Shown: positions 18,454 to 28,262 of the stretch, one piece after another | Numbering within the stretch: position 1 is the stretch's first letter | Layout of the letters: each line of letters begins with the position of its first letter | NCBI GenBank assembly: GCA_024638465.1 | Contig: JAHEKF010000016.1 | Span: forward strand, 1-52,341 | DNA: 52,341 nucleotides | Origin: Rhodospirillaceae bacterium | Lineage (GTDB): Bacteria; Pseudomonadota; Gammaproteobacteria; Steroidobacterales; Rariloculaceae | Direction of reading: 5' to 3' | The notes under the pieces: generated by a model | Database searches by the model: none | What the model was told of the DNA's origin: nothing | What the model saw: the letters and a program-made list of their open reading frames with translations, nothing else | Program-made: the position numbers and the translations under genes

Positions 18454-20760
18454 TCAGCCGGCGTTGCGGGAGCGGCGATCCGGCTGGATCGAAGACCCGT
18501 CGGATTCGAGTTCGAGTTCGGGCGTATCGCTGCCGGCTGGATTCAGCGTGATCTGCGGACCGCGTGTCGTGTCATGTTCGACCCGGTCGCTCGACGCAGG
18601 CGGCGATTCCGGTAGTTCCATCTGCGCCGAATCCCGCGCCGCGTCTGTCGTTACCGGCGCGTCGGATTCAGCGCCGGCTTCCTGGCCCAGCACGATCGGT
18701 GTCGGTGCCACCGCTTCTTCGAGAACCACCTCGGCTTCCCGAACGTAGTGACCCTGCATGTACGGAATGCCGAGCTGGAACAGCACGGCCATCGAGTTGG
18801 CGTCCTCGATACGCTCGGCGATCGTTGCGATGCCTTTTTGCTTGGCGGCGCTGGCAAACTTCTGAACGTCGTCTTGTCGAGTCTGGTTGCTCGAGATGCT
18901 CTGCATGAGTGAGCCGTCGATCTTCAGGAAATTCATGGGCACGTTGTTAAGAATGCGCATCGGATCGCGGCCGATACCGAAGTGCTCGACCGCAAACTTG
19001 AATCCCAGTTCCGACAAGCCGCTCGAAAGTTCCTTGACCTGCTTGAGGTGGCGGTTCACGACCTCCTCGCTGACCTGAAAACAAATCGAGCCGGCGTCGA
19101 TACTCGCCCTTTCGAGCTCTGATTCCAGCCAGCCGAGCAGAGTTCCGTCGACGATCGATTCCTTTGACAGCTTGACCAGCAGCAAGTCGGGATTGTTCTC
19201 TTCTGCATAAGCGAGCGACGCACCGACGACCCAGCGATCGATCGTCTTGAGCATGGAGTGGCGTTCTGCCGCCGGCATGAATTCTGTGGCGGGCACTTCC
19301 TCGCCTTCCTCATCGAGCATGCGCATGACGGTGTCGAAACGCGCGCCTTCCTCGCCCGTGAGACTCACTATCGGCAGATGTACGAGCTGGAAGCTGTTGT
19401 TGAGCAGAGCGCTTTTGATTTTCTCTACCCAGACGAGATCGAAACGGCGGATGCGCGTGCTGTCGTCCGAAATCTCCGCGAGTACTACCTGATTGCCGCC
19501 CCGCTGTCGGCCGCGATGATTCGCCTGCTCGGCTTCGATCACCAGCGACTCGACGCGGTCGGCTCCGCGCGTCACTTCTGTCAGGCCAAGTGTGCAGCTG
19601 ACGGAAACGGTTTTTTCAGCGATCTCGAAGAGGTGGTCGGAAATCGTGGTTATCGCGTTCTCCGCCCAGGCCTCGACATCTCGCAGCGTTCCACGCTCGA
19701 GCAGCACCGTAAATACGACACCGCCAAAGCGCCCGTAGATGTCCTTGGGTTGCGTGAGGCCGCGAAGGACCTCTGCCAGCTGTATCAGCACATCCTCGCT
19801 GGCGAGCGGCCCGATATCGTCCTTGATATCGCCGAAATTATCCGGCCGAAGATAAGCGAGCGCGCGAACGCCGCCGTGAGGGTTCGTCTTGAGGCGCTCA
19901 TTGAGCATCTCGACGAAATGGCGTCGATGGTAGAACCCGGTAATCGGATCTCGATGAACGGTCTCTTCGACGAGCTGCTGTGGCTCGGTAGCCTGGGTCT
20001 TGTGGTGGCTGACCTTGATCAACACGGCAACTTCGCCGTCGAACGTCGTCCGCTCCAGCTGGATTTCGATCGGTGCCGTTGCGCCGCCCTCGGACAATGC
20101 GATAATTCGCAACGGCTTTTTGTCCCACTGTCCATTTGTACAAGCCATCAGCCCGCCCTTCAGCGTTGCCCGGCTACCCAGCTCGACGCAGTCCATTAGC
20201 GGAAGGCCAATGATCTCGTCGGGGTTGTCGTGCCCGAACAATCGCGCCCAGGCAAGATTCGCCTCTACGAGGACACCCTCCTGGGCGCAGCTGATCGCGT
20301 CTTCGGTACCGGCTTTCAGCTTCGTCAGCTGTTTGCGGTATTCCGACGCAGATTCGAGCGTTTCGGTCAAGGCTCGCTCGAGGCGAAAAGCACGTAATTC
20401 GCGCTCGGCGACCTTGCAGAGCCGCTCGGTATTTTTGATGGAAACGAGGTCCTGCGCACCGGCGTTCATGGCGGCGACTATCGACGCCTCGTCGACTTGG
20501 TTCGTTACGACAACGAGCGGGACCATGGAGCCGAATTCAGTTCGGATACGCGCAATTTTGGCGATACCTTCGGGATCGCCATCGGAGAACAGCCACAGCA
20601 TCGACGCTGAACGCTCGGCCAGTGCTTTGCCCACACGGTCGATGCCGTTTATCCAGTGACAGCGCACGGCATGCCCGGCGTCGCGAAGCGTTCGATTGAT
20701 CAGCTCGACATGCTCTTCGCGGTCAGTGAGGACAATGAACGGCTCATGCGCCTGACTCAT
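18454..20760 (-). CDS. fimX: FimX-like degenerate GGDEF/EAL cyclic-di-GMP effector
   Basis: A 768-aa protein with receiver-like (about 1-125), PAS-like (about 150-265), GGDEF (about 275-430) and EAL (about 445-690) domains, then an acidic Pro/Ser-rich tail of about 75 residues. Both catalytic domains are degenerate. GGDEF is replaced by GGVVF, EAL by DTV, and DDFGTG by EHFGIG. This is the pattern of FimX, which binds c-di-GMP through its inactive EAL domain and promotes type IV pilus assembly and twitching. No transmembrane segment is visible. fimV lies 8 kb away but no pil genes are in view. It could be another inactive composite protein, so the symbol is given with reserve. It converges on parC. 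Confidence 0.78.
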   Translation of the reverse strand: MSQAHEPFIVLTDREEHVELINRTLRDAGHAVRCHWINGIDRVGKALAERSASMLWLFSDGDPEGIAKIARIRTEFGSMVPLVVVTNQVDEASIVAAMNAGAQDLVSIKNTERLCKVAERELRAFRLERALTETLESASEYRKQLTKLKAGTEDAISCAQEGVLVEANLAWARLFGHDNPDEIIGLPLMDCVELGSRATLKGGLMACTNGQWDKKPLRIIALSEGGATAPIEIQLERTTFDGEVAVLIKVSHHKTQATEPQQLVEETVHRDPITGFYHRRHFVEMLNERLKTNPHGGVRALAYLRPDNFGDIKDDIGPLASEDVLIQLAEVLRGLTQPKDIYGRFGGVVFTVLLERGTLRDVEAWAENAITTISDHLFEIAEKTVSVSCTLGLTEVTRGADRVESLVIEAEQANHRGRQRGGNQVVLAEISDDSTRIRRFDLVWVEKIKSALLNNSFQLVHLPIVSLTGEEGARFDTVMRMLDEEGEEVPATEFMPAAERHSMLKTIDRWVVGASLAYAEENNPDLLLVKLSKESIVDGTLLGWLESELERASIDAGSICFQVSEEVVNRHLKQVKELSSGLSELGFKFAVEHFGIGRDPMRILNNVPMNFLKIDGSLMQSISSNQTRQDDVQKFASAAKQKGIATIAERIEDANSMAVLFQLGIPYMQGHYVREAEVVLEEAVAPTPIVLGQEAGAESDAPVTTDAARDSAQMELPESPPASSDRVEHDTTRGPQITLNPAGSDTPELELESDGSSIQPDRRSRNAG

Positions 20761-20849
20761 TCCTTAGGAATTCCTTCTAGCTTTATCGGCGCTGTAACGG
20801 CCAAGTTGCCAGATACTAGCACCCGAGCCTCGTTGCAAACGGGCACGCA

Positions 20850-21881
20850 TCACAGATGACTTTCCGCGAGCGGCGTTTTACTTAATTCGCCAGGGATTTC
20901 GCGGACCAGTCTGGGGACGAGATAGCCCGGAACCCGCTGTCTCAGCGCTGCGATCAGGCTCGAGGCCTCTACGTCTTCGATCTCGAAGTGTGCCGTGCCG
21001 CTAACGCGGTCCAGTTGATGCAGGTAGTACGGCAATATGCCGGCATCGAACAGCCGATAGCCAAGCGCCTCGAGGCTATCGGCGTCAGCATTTACGCCGC
21101 GCAGCAGGACGGACTGATTCAGCAGTGTGGCGCCGCACTCGCTGAGCGCGGTCAACGCCGCGATGACCGCTTCGTCGATTTCGTTCGCGTGATTGCAGTG
21201 GGTGACAATAACGATTCTCAGGCGGGACCGTTGCAGGATTTCGAGCAATCCGGCGTCTATTCGCTCCGGAAGTACGATCGGGAAGCGGCTGTGAATCCTG
21301 AGGGTCTTCAGCGTATCGACGGAGGACAGCTCGGATATCAAGTTTTCCAGCCTGGCGTTCGACAGGCTCAACGGGTCGCCTCCCGAGAGAATGATCTCGC
21401 GGACGGCGGGCTGGCCGCGAAGACGCCGTGCAACTTCTGCAGTGGCGGAGCCCGGCAGGGCATCTGCGTGATAGGGGTAGTGGCGGCGGAAACAGTAGCG
21501 GCAATGCAGCGGGCACGCACCAGTCGTGATCAGCAGCGCGCGCGCCGCATATTTCTCGAGCATGCCGCCTCTGCTCAGAGACACTTCCTGCAGCGGATCG
21601 GGCAAGAATCCAGGCGTGTCGTATAGCTCGGCTTCGACGGGCAGCACCTGACGCAAGAGCGGGTCGCAGGGATCTCCACGTCGCATCCGTGCGATGTAGC
21701 TGCGAGGTACGCGCAGGGGAAAATCGTTGCGCGCCGGCTGTACCCAATCGACGTCAGTCGAATCGACGCCCACCATTTCGAGCAGCTCGCCGACCGAAGT
21801 GACGGCGTCCCGAAGCGCGCGCTGCCAGCTTTCGGCCGGCGCGATGCTGTCAGCGAGCGTCGCCGTCGAAGCGCTGCTCAT
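20850..21881 (-). CDS. epmB: EF-P (R)-beta-lysine pathway lysine 2,3-aminomutase EpmB
   Basis: A 343-aa radical-SAM, PLP-dependent aminomutase that converts (S)-alpha-lysine to (R)-beta-lysine for EF-P modification. The radical-SAM cluster motif [12 protein letters not shown], the LSGGDPL motif and a KamA-like core are visible. ATG 21881 gives a length matching E. coli EpmB (342 aa); an extension to 21965 would run into the efp start. It is divergent from efp across 82 nt, so the substrate protein and the modifying enzyme share one regulatory interval. It is separated from the fimX-like gene by 89 nt. Confidence 0.93.
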   Translation of the reverse strand: MSSASTATLADSIAPAESWQRALRDAVTSVGELLEMVGVDSTDVDWVQPARNDFPLRVPRSYIARMRRGDPCDPLLRQVLPVEAELYDTPGFLPDPLQEVSLSRGGMLEKYAARALLITTGACPLHCRYCFRRHYPYHADALPGSATAEVARRLRGQPAVREIILSGGDPLSLSNARLENLISELSSVDTLKTLRIHSRFPIVLPERIDAGLLEILQRSRLRIVIVTHCNHANEIDEAVIAALTALSECGATLLNQSVLLRGVNADADSLEALGYRLFDAGILPYYLHQLDRVSGTAHFEIEDVEASSLIAALRQRVPGYLVPRLVREIPGELSKTPLAESHL

Positions 21882-21963
21882 CTGTATCGGTTCGCTTCCG
21901 CGTGGCTTGTCGGTATCATCGCCGCTTCCCCAAACTCGGCTTCGGCCGAAGAGCAAGAATGTC

Positions 21964-22533
21964 ATGGCGAGTTATAGCACCAATGAGTTCCGGGGGGGGT
22001 TGAAAATCATTCTCGATGGAGATCCCTGCGCGATCCTGGAGAACGAATTCGTCAAACCCGGCAAGGGGCAGGCGTTTAATCGCGTCAAGATCAGGAATTT
22101 AAAGACCGGACGCGTGGTCGAGAAGACGTTCAAGTCAGGCGAGTCGGTTGAAGCGGCAGACGTCGTAGAGCAGGACATGCAGTACCTGTATACCGATGGC
22201 GAGTTCTGGCACTTCATGTTCCCGGACACTTTCGAGCAGCTTCCTGCCGACGACAATGCCGTTGCCGATGCGAAACTATGGTTGCGCGAGCAGGATATCT
22301 GCGCCGTGACGCTATGGAACGGTACACCGCTACTGGTCGCTCCGCCCAACTTCGTCGAGCTCAGTATCGTCGAAACCGATCCCGGCGTTCGCGGCGATAC
22401 GGCCCAGGGAGGCGTTAAACCGGCCAAGCTCGAAACGGGCGCTGTCGTCAGGGTGCCGTTATTCGTCGAAGAAGGCGAGGTCGTTAAAGTGGACACGCGC
22501 AGCGGCGAATACGTGTCACGCGCGAAAAAGTAG
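21964..22533 (+). CDS. efp: Elongation factor P
   Basis: A 189-aa translation factor that rescues ribosomes stalled at polyproline. The modification loop is [10 protein letters not shown] with Lys34, the residue beta-lysylated by EpmA; this fits epmA and epmB alongside. The C-terminus [12 protein letters not shown] is typical. ATG 21964 matches the family N-terminus [17 protein letters not shown] hexamer at 21914-21919 could be a -10 box, with no clear -35. It ends 13 nt before the convergent epmA. Confidence 0.97.
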   Translation: MASYSTNEFRGGLKIILDGDPCAILENEFVKPGKGQAFNRVKIRNLKTGRVVEKTFKSGESVEAADVVEQDMQYLYTDGEFWHFMFPDTFEQLPADDNAVADAKLWLREQDICAVTLWNGTPLLVAPPNFVELSIVETDPGVRGDTAQGGVKPAKLETGAVVRVPLFVEEGEVVKVDTRSGEYVSRAKK

Positions 22534-22546
22534 ATCCGGGACCCGC

Positions 22547-23509
22547 CTACCGATGCGAGAACGTTACGGCCGCGCGGATCGAGTCGAGTCCGGCCGCGAG
22601 CGCGATAACGCGATCGACGCCGACGGCGACGCCAGCGCAGTCCGGTAATCCCGCGGCGAGCGCGTCGAGAAACCGTTCATCGAGCGGAGGCGCAAGGCGG
22701 CCGGCTGCACGCCGGTCTGCGACGTCTGATTCGAAGCGAGCGCGCTGTTCTCCGGCATCGGTCAGTTCGGCGTAGCCGTTCGCGAGTTCGACGCCACCGC
22801 AGAATACTTCGAACCGCGCTGCGACCGGAGGATCGTCGTTTTTGAGCTTCGCGAGCGCAGCCTGACTCGAGGGATAATCGTAAACGAAGGTCAGGGCGCG
22901 AGGGTCGAAGCTGGGCATGACGATTTCGCTCAGCGCGAGATCGAGCATCGCATCCTTATCGACGTCAGCGGGAATATCGATGCCGTGAGCCGTTATTTTC
23001 TCGTGGACATCGCCGTGGTCCGCGTTGGCGTCGATGCCGACGACTGTCTGAAACACCTCCCAGTAGCGCAGACGCACGGGACCGGCCAATTCTCGCCGCG
23101 GCGCCAGCAACCGCGTCAGCAATTCCTCGACCTCGGCCATCAGGAGCCGTTCGTCCCAGCCAACGCGATACCATTCCAGCAGCGTGAATTCGGGTTCGTG
23201 CCAGCGGCCTGCTTCGCCGTCGCGGAACACCCGGCAGACCTGAAAAATGTCCCCGGAGCCGGCGGCAAGGAGCCGCTTCATTGCGTGCTCGGGTGACGTG
23301 TGCAGAAATCCGCGGTCGCCGCGAACGGATCTGCCGGAGACGCTGAGCGCGTCGAGCGCCGTATCCGTCGTTCCTGATGCCGACAGCGCCGGCGTGTCGA
23401 CCTCGAGGACGTCCCTCAACGCGAAGTACTCGCGAATCTCCTGCAGCAGCGCAGCCCGCAACGCGAGCGTTTCGAGCGTAGCGGTAGGATGCCAATCGGA
23501 ATTCGTCAC
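22547..23509 (-). CDS. epmA: EF-P--(R)-beta-lysine ligase EpmA
   Basis: A 320-aa truncated class II lysyl-tRNA synthetase paralogue lacking the anticodon-binding domain. It transfers beta-lysine to EF-P Lys34. Class II motifs are seen in FLHTSPEHAMKRLL, FRDGEAGRWHEPEFTLLEWYR and the C-terminal GVAVGVDRVIAL. GTG 23509 overlaps the psd stop as GTGA and gives the expected length (E. coli 325 aa). It is the last gene of sco-psd-epmA and converges on efp. Confidence 0.94.
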   Translation of the reverse strand: MTNSDWHPTATLETLALRAALLQEIREYFALRDVLEVDTPALSASGTTDTALDALSVSGRSVRGDRGFLHTSPEHAMKRLLAAGSGDIFQVCRVFRDGEAGRWHEPEFTLLEWYRVGWDERLLMAEVEELLTRLLAPRRELAGPVRLRYWEVFQTVVGIDANADHGDVHEKITAHGIDIPADVDKDAMLDLALSEIVMPSFDPRALTFVYDYPSSQAALAKLKNDDPPVAARFEVFCGGVELANGYAELTDAGEQRARFESDVADRRAAGRLAPPLDERFLDALAAGLPDCAGVAVGVDRVIALAAGLDSIRAAVTFSHR

Positions 23510-24366
23510 GGTTGACTGCCTTCGCAAAAAGTCCCGAGCGCTTCGCCGACGCGCAGCGATTGCGGCGCTGTCAGTCCGGTCTCCCATTGCAGCGTCGCGG
23601 CCGGTAACAGCAAGACGACTGTTGAGCCCAAATTAAACCGCGCGATCTCGTCGCCACGGTCGTAGCACCGCTGCGGCGAACCGGGGTCCTGCCACAGCCG
23701 TGATTTACCGCTCGGTATTTCACCCAGCCACTGCGTCGTAATACTGGAAACGTTCAACGCGCCGATCAAAGCGACGACCATGGGACCGGCAGCGGTATCG
23801 AACCAGCAGAGAGCTCGCTCGTTGCGGCAGAACAGTCCCGGTATCCGTGCTACGGACGCGCTATTGACGCTGAAGCGCCTGCCGGGGATGTATCGCGTCC
23901 GCGTCAGTGTTCCCGCCAGAGGCATGTGAACCCGATGGTAGTTATGCGGTGCGAGGTAGATAGTAGCGAAACCGCCGAATGCGGCCTCCGTTTGGCCGCC
24001 GACGGTTTCGCCAAGCAGTTCGCTCAGTCCGTAGCCGACTCCCTTCGCTTCGATGAGCTTGCCCGGGGCCGCGATCCCGAACTCGCTGAGCGTTCCATCG
24101 GCCGGCGATATCAGCGTTTCTTCGTCGCCGGAGACCGGTCGTGCGTCGCTTCTGAGTGCGCGTGTAAAAAAGGCATTGAAACTCGCGTAGGCGTCGAGGT
24201 CGGGCTGCTCGGCTTCTGCGAGATCGATATTGAAACGTCTTGCGAACCAGCGGATCAGCGGGTTCTTGATTGCCGGCTTCCGCGATCTGGCGATACGGTA
24301 AACGCAAGAGGCCAGAAGGCGCTGCGGGAGCAGATACTGCGCCCACACCGATAGCGCGGACATCAT
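23506..24366 (-). CDS. psd: Phosphatidylserine decarboxylase proenzyme
   Basis: A 286-aa inner-membrane proenzyme making phosphatidylethanolamine. The self-cleavage motif LGST in FNLGSTVVLLLP, which yields the pyruvoyl Ser, is present near the C-terminus. The His motif in LAPHNYHRVHMP and SPADGTLSEFG are intact. The start overlaps the sco stop (ATGA) and the stop overlaps the epmA start (GTGA). Linkage of psd with epmA is familiar in Gammaproteobacteria. Two adjacent ATG codons make the start ambiguous by one residue. Confidence 0.95.
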   Translation of the reverse strand: MMSALSVWAQYLLPQRLLASCVYRIARSRKPAIKNPLIRWFARRFNIDLAEAEQPDLDAYASFNAFFTRALRSDARPVSGDEETLISPADGTLSEFGIAAPGKLIEAKGVGYGLSELLGETVGGQTEAAFGGFATIYLAPHNYHRVHMPLAGTLTRTRYIPGRRFSVNSASVARIPGLFCRNERALCWFDTAAGPMVVALIGALNVSSITTQWLGEIPSGKSRLWQDPGSPQRCYDRGDEIARFNLGSTVVLLLPAATLQWETGLTAPQSLRVGEALGTFCEGSQP

Positions 24367-24998
24367 AAGCCGGCCGCTGACTCCGACCTTGTGCTCAGAT
24401 ACCGGTGACGGACGAGCAGGAAGTCCGAGGCGATGATCCCTGCGTCGTGCGGAGCGCTGAAGATCGCCACGACTTCCGAGTCATACCCGACGACGAAGAT
24501 CGTCGAGTTGTGAGTGACGTTATAGGCCTCCGCATCGCCATGCCGGTGGCGTTCGACAACGACCCCGAGTGCTGCTGTCAGAGCTGTCATCGCTTCATCC
24601 GGGCCGGTGACGCCGTTGAAAGCGGGATCGAAGTTATCGAGGTAGCGGCGTATGCGCTGCGGCGAATCGCGCTCGGGGTCGACGCTTGCGAAAAGTACGT
24701 CCGGTACTTCCACGCCTCGCTCGCGCAAGTCATCGCTGGCAGTCGCAAGCGTCTGCATCGTAAGTGGGCAGATGTCGGGGCAGTGTGTGAAGCCGAAAAA
24801 CAGGAGCGTGAAGCGATCTTTCAGATCGGCCGTTGAGAACGGCTGTCCCCGCGCGTTGACGAGGCTGACGTCGGGCAGTGCAAGGAGCCCCGGAAGCACG
24901 GTCGCGACTTGCGGCTCGGGCAAGCTCTGCCGGAAATTGGACATCCAGACGGTCGCGCCCGCAAGCAGCACCAGCGAGATGACGAGAACTCTGAGCAT
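24363..24998 (-). CDS. SCO1/SenC family copper chaperone-like protein
   Basis: A 211-aa thioredoxin-fold protein with one N-terminal membrane anchor (MLRVLVISLVLLAGATVWM), so the domain faces the periplasm. The copper-binding CPDIC motif in FTHCPDICPL and the distal His in THNSTIFVV are present. SCO proteins deliver copper to the CuA site of cytochrome oxidase or act as thiol reductases. No oxidase subunit or ctaA/ctaB gene is nearby, which is unusual. ATG 24998 is preferred; GTG 25010 would add four residues. The end overlaps psd by 4 nt, and prmB is divergent. Confidence 0.87.
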   Translation of the reverse strand: MLRVLVISLVLLAGATVWMSNFRQSLPEPQVATVLPGLLALPDVSLVNARGQPFSTADLKDRFTLLFFGFTHCPDICPLTMQTLATASDDLRERGVEVPDVLFASVDPERDSPQRIRRYLDNFDPAFNGVTGPDEAMTALTAALGVVVERHRHGDAEAYNVTHNSTIFVVGYDSEVVAIFSAPHDAGIIASDFLLVRHRYLSTRSESAAGL

Positions 24999-25048
24999 GG
25001 GTCCGATCACGCGCCGGATTATCTCATAAGGAGTATTATCCGCGGCCC

Positions 25049-25951
25049 ATGATGCAGGATGACCTCCAGCACCGACTGACGACCGCAAGATCCGGTCCCG
25101 AATGCGTCGAGGTCATCGCGGGATATTTCGCGGAACTCGGTCTCGTCTACGGTCATGGCACGGACAATCCGGCCGACGAAGCACACTGGCTCATTCGTGC
25201 TGCGCTTTCCTGGGATGACGCGGCGTATCTGGCCGCACCCGCCGAACCGATCGCGCAACGCATCGCCGATCTGGCCCGCAGGCGTGCCGTCGAGCGGGTT
25301 CCGCTTGCCTATCTTTTGAACGAAGCGTGGTTTGCGGGACTGCAGTTCTATGTGGACGAGAACGTTCTCATCCCGCGCTCGCCGCTTGCGGAACTGATCG
25401 AGCGCCAGTTCGAACCCTGGTGCACGCTGCGCCCCGGGGAGCGCTTACTCGACCTCGGCACCGGCAGCGGCTGCCTCGCGATCGCGGCGGCACATCACTG
25501 TCCCGGGCTGGAAGTCGATGCCGTCGAGTTCGAGCCCGGCGCGGCGCGCGTTGCTCGACGCAATATCTCCGGGCATGAGGCCGGCGCACGTGTTCGGCTT
25601 CTCGAGGGAGACCTGTTCGCGCCGGTCGATGGGCGCTATCGGATCATTCTTTCGAACCCCCCTTATGTGCCGGACGCGCGCCTCGACGATTTGCCTCGCG
25701 AATACGGTCACGAGCCGGAGATCGCGCTCGCCGGTGGACCGACCGGCCTCGCTATCGTGGACCGGATCCTGGCCGAGGCGCCCGATTACCTGCTCGACGA
25801 CGGTATTTTGCTGATGGAAGTCGGCGAAGCGGAGCAGGCCCTCTCGGCAGCGCATCCGCAGTTGCCGGCGACCTGGCTCGAGTTCGAAGCGGGTGGCGAT
25901 GGCGTGCTCGTATTGACCCGTAGCGAATTGGCTGGATACTTAACGGGTTAG
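25049..25951 (+). CDS. prmB: Ribosomal protein L3 N5-glutamine methyltransferase
   Basis: A 300-aa SAM-dependent methyltransferase of the HemK/PrmB family that methylates a glutamine of ribosomal protein L3. The SAM-binding [14 protein letters not shown] and the glutamine-specific NPPY motif in LSNPPYVPD are present. It is PrmB rather than PrmC from its position upstream of aroC and its N-terminal sequence. Two adjacent ATGs (25049, 25052) are possible starts; AAGGAG at 25028-25033 is rather distant. It is divergent from sco. Confidence 0.92.
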   Translation: MMQDDLQHRLTTARSGPECVEVIAGYFAELGLVYGHGTDNPADEAHWLIRAALSWDDAAYLAAPAEPIAQRIADLARRRAVERVPLAYLLNEAWFAGLQFYVDENVLIPRSPLAELIERQFEPWCTLRPGERLLDLGTGSGCLAIAAAHHCPGLEVDAVEFEPGAARVARRNISGHEAGARVRLLEGDLFAPVDGRYRIILSNPPYVPDARLDDLPREYGHEPEIALAGGPTGLAIVDRILAEAPDYLLDDGILLMEVGEAEQALSAAHPQLPATWLEFEAGGDGVLVLTRSELAGYLTG

Positions 25952-26007
25952 GCATCAAAAGCGGCGGCGAATTTACGCAACCGGCCTGCGACAAGGGATC
26001 CGAGGCA

Positions 26008-27111
26008 ATGGCTGGCGATACATTCGGCAAGATATTCACCGTGACGACCTTTGGCGAGAGCCATGGGCCGGGCATGGGCTGTGTTGTGGACGGCTGTCCG
26101 CCTGGACTCGAGTTGTCCGAAGCCGACATTCAGGCCGACCTCGATCGCCGCCGTCCCGGCCAGTCGCGGCACGTCACGCAACGCAAGGAGCCGGACGCTG
26201 TCAAAATACTGTCCGGCGTGTTCGAGGGTGTGACGACCGGTACTGCAATCGGTCTCTTCGTCGAGAACGTCGATCAGCGTTCTCGCGACTATACGAAAAT
26301 CAAGGACCGGTTCCGGCCCGGGCACGCTGACTACACCTACCAGCAGAAGTACGGTATCCGCGATTATCGCGGCGGGGGCCGCGCGTCGGCTCGAGAGACC
26401 GTAATGCGAGTGGCGGCGGGCGCAATTGCGCGAAAATATCTTGCGGAGAGGCTCGGTCTGACGATTGCCGGGTATCTGGCGCAGCTCGGCCCGCATCGTG
26501 TCGAGCCGCGAGACCTGAGTATCGTCAACAGCAACCCGTTCTTCTGTGCCGATCCCGACATGTTGGAGACTCTCGAGAACTACATGATCGAGCTGCGCCG
26601 CCAGGGAGACTCGATAGGCGCGCGTATCACGGTTCGCGCAACCGGCGTGCCCCCGGGCCTCGGCGAGCCCGTTTTCGACAAGCTCGAGGCGTCGATAGCG
26701 CATGCACTGATGAGCATCAATGCAGTCAAGGGCGTTGAGTTCGGTGATGGCTTCCGCGTCGTCGAGCAGCATGGCAGCGAACATCGCGATGAGATGAATC
26801 CGGACGGGTTTGCAAAGAACTCTTCCGGTGGGACGCTTGGTGGGATCTCGTCGGGACAGGACATCGTTGCGAGTATCGCGATGAAGCCGACGTCGAGTAT
26901 TCAGGTGCCCGGAGCGACGATAGATCGGGACGGAAAAGCGGCAGATATCGTCACGACCGGGAGGCACGATCCCTGCGTCGGCTTACGCGCGACACCAATC
27001 GCCGAGGCGATGCTCGCGCTGACGCTCATGGATCACTATTTGCGTCACCGGGCGCAGAACGCCGACGTAGCCTCTTCGACGCCTTCGATCGGTGTCGAAA
27101 AAAAGGCCTGA
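26008..27111 (+). CDS. aroC: Chorismate synthase
   Basis: A 367-aa FMN-dependent enzyme for the last shikimate step, EPSP to chorismate. Signature segments are [27 protein letters not shown] and [13 protein letters not shown] 26008 is preceded by GAGG. prmB-aroC is a standard gammaproteobacterial pair; aroC is followed by asd after 33 nt. Confidence 0.97.
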   Translation: MAGDTFGKIFTVTTFGESHGPGMGCVVDGCPPGLELSEADIQADLDRRRPGQSRHVTQRKEPDAVKILSGVFEGVTTGTAIGLFVENVDQRSRDYTKIKDRFRPGHADYTYQQKYGIRDYRGGGRASARETVMRVAAGAIARKYLAERLGLTIAGYLAQLGPHRVEPRDLSIVNSNPFFCADPDMLETLENYMIELRRQGDSIGARITVRATGVPPGLGEPVFDKLEASIAHALMSINAVKGVEFGDGFRVVEQHGSEHRDEMNPDGFAKNSSGGTLGGISSGQDIVASIAMKPTSSIQVPGATIDRDGKAADIVTTGRHDPCVGLRATPIAEAMLALTLMDHYLRHRAQNADVASSTPSIGVEKKA

Positions 27112-27144
27112 CCGCTTTGATCAGACACGGACAATACTGACACC

Positions 27145-28167
27145 ATGTCCAGGACTTTCGACGTAGCCGTAGTCGGCGCGACCGGATTGGTCGGCGACTC
27201 GATGATTCGTATTCTCGAAGAGCGAAATTTCCCGGTCGGGAAGCTTTATCCGCTCGCGAGTGCGCGTTCGGCCGGGCGCAGCGTCGACTTTCGCGATCGA
27301 GCGTGTCAAGTCGAAGTTCTCGACGGCTTCGACTTCCACAAAGTTCAGGTCGCGTTTTTCTCGGCGGGCGGATCGGTATCGGCCGAACACGCGCCGCGCG
27401 CCGCAGCCGACGGCGCCGTCGTGATCGACAATACTTCGCATTTTCGCTACGAAGACGATATTCCTCTGGTGGTGCCGGAGTGCAATGCGGCGCGCATTGC
27501 CGACTATGCGAAGCGCGGCATTATCGCCAATCCGAACTGTTCGACCATACAGATGGTCGTCGCGCTGAAGCCGATCCACGCTGCCGTGGGTATCGAACGA
27601 ATCAACATTGCGACCTACCAGGCAACCTCGGGCGCGGGGCGCAGCGCGATGGAGAATCTGACCGCGCAAACCAAGGCGCTGCTGGCGGGTACAGCGGTCG
27701 ACGCCGGCGGCGGAGAGAAGCCGGTGGCGTTCAACGCCGTGCCGAAAATCGCGCACCTCCTGGACACGGGTTACACGATGGAGGAGATGAAGCTGATTTG
27801 GGAAACGCGCAAGATACTCGAGGATCCGGACATTATGGTAAATCCCACCTGCGTTCGTATCCCCGTATTCATCGGCCATTCCGAAGCAGTGCATATCGAA
27901 ACCCGAACCAAAATCACAGTTCCGGAAGCGCGCAAACTGTTAAATAGTGCGGCAGGGGTAGAGCTCATGGACGGTGATGGTCCTGGCGAGTACCCCACGG
28001 CGGCGACCGATGCGGCCCACCGCGATGCCGTCTACGTCGGGCGAATTCGCGAGGATTTGTCTCACCCGCGGGGTTTGGCGATGTGGGTTGTCGCCGACAA
28101 TGTACGCAAAGGCGCTGCCTTGAATAGCGTACAAATCGCGGAGATTTTGGTAAATGAAGTTATGTAA
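27145..28167 (+). CDS. asd: Aspartate-semialdehyde dehydrogenase
   Basis: A 340-aa NADPH enzyme making aspartate semialdehyde for lysine, threonine, methionine and peptidoglycan precursors. The Rossmann motif VVGATGLVGDSM, the catalytic Cys in NPNCSTIQM and the His in FIGHSEAVHIET are intact, so this is a true Asd and not the inactive Usg paralogue. It is shorter than E. coli Asd (367 aa) and belongs to the roughly 340-aa class. It is followed by fimV, as in Pseudomonas. Confidence 0.95.
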   Translation: MSRTFDVAVVGATGLVGDSMIRILEERNFPVGKLYPLASARSAGRSVDFRDRACQVEVLDGFDFHKVQVAFFSAGGSVSAEHAPRAAADGAVVIDNTSHFRYEDDIPLVVPECNAARIADYAKRGIIANPNCSTIQMVVALKPIHAAVGIERINIATYQATSGAGRSAMENLTAQTKALLAGTAVDAGGGEKPVAFNAVPKIAHLLDTGYTMEEMKLIWETRKILEDPDIMVNPTCVRIPVFIGHSEAVHIETRTKITVPEARKLLNSAAGVELMDGDGPGEYPTAATDAAHRDAVYVGRIREDLSHPRGLAMWVVADNVRKGAALNSVQIAEILVNEVM

Positions 28168-28262
28168 TGTATCGTTTGGCCCGGTTGTTAAAGAGTTTTT
28201 TCAGCTTCGGTGCGTTTAGCGTGCCGATGGGGAGCTGGACGGTTTTAATTAGGGGATATTCC

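Noticed and set aside
19258-20199. A 313-codon plus-strand open frame
   Set aside because: It lies wholly antisense to the fimX-like gene and shows no protein-family features.
22534-22546. Shared terminator between efp and epmA
   Set aside because: The 13-nt gap has no stem-loop with a T-tract on either strand.
25948-26967. A 339-codon minus-strand open frame
   Set aside because: It is antisense to aroC, whose identity is certain.
27145-28167. Usg-like inactive paralogue of Asd
   Set aside because: The catalytic Cys (NPNCSTIQ) and His are retained, so it is a functional aspartate-semialdehyde dehydrogenase.
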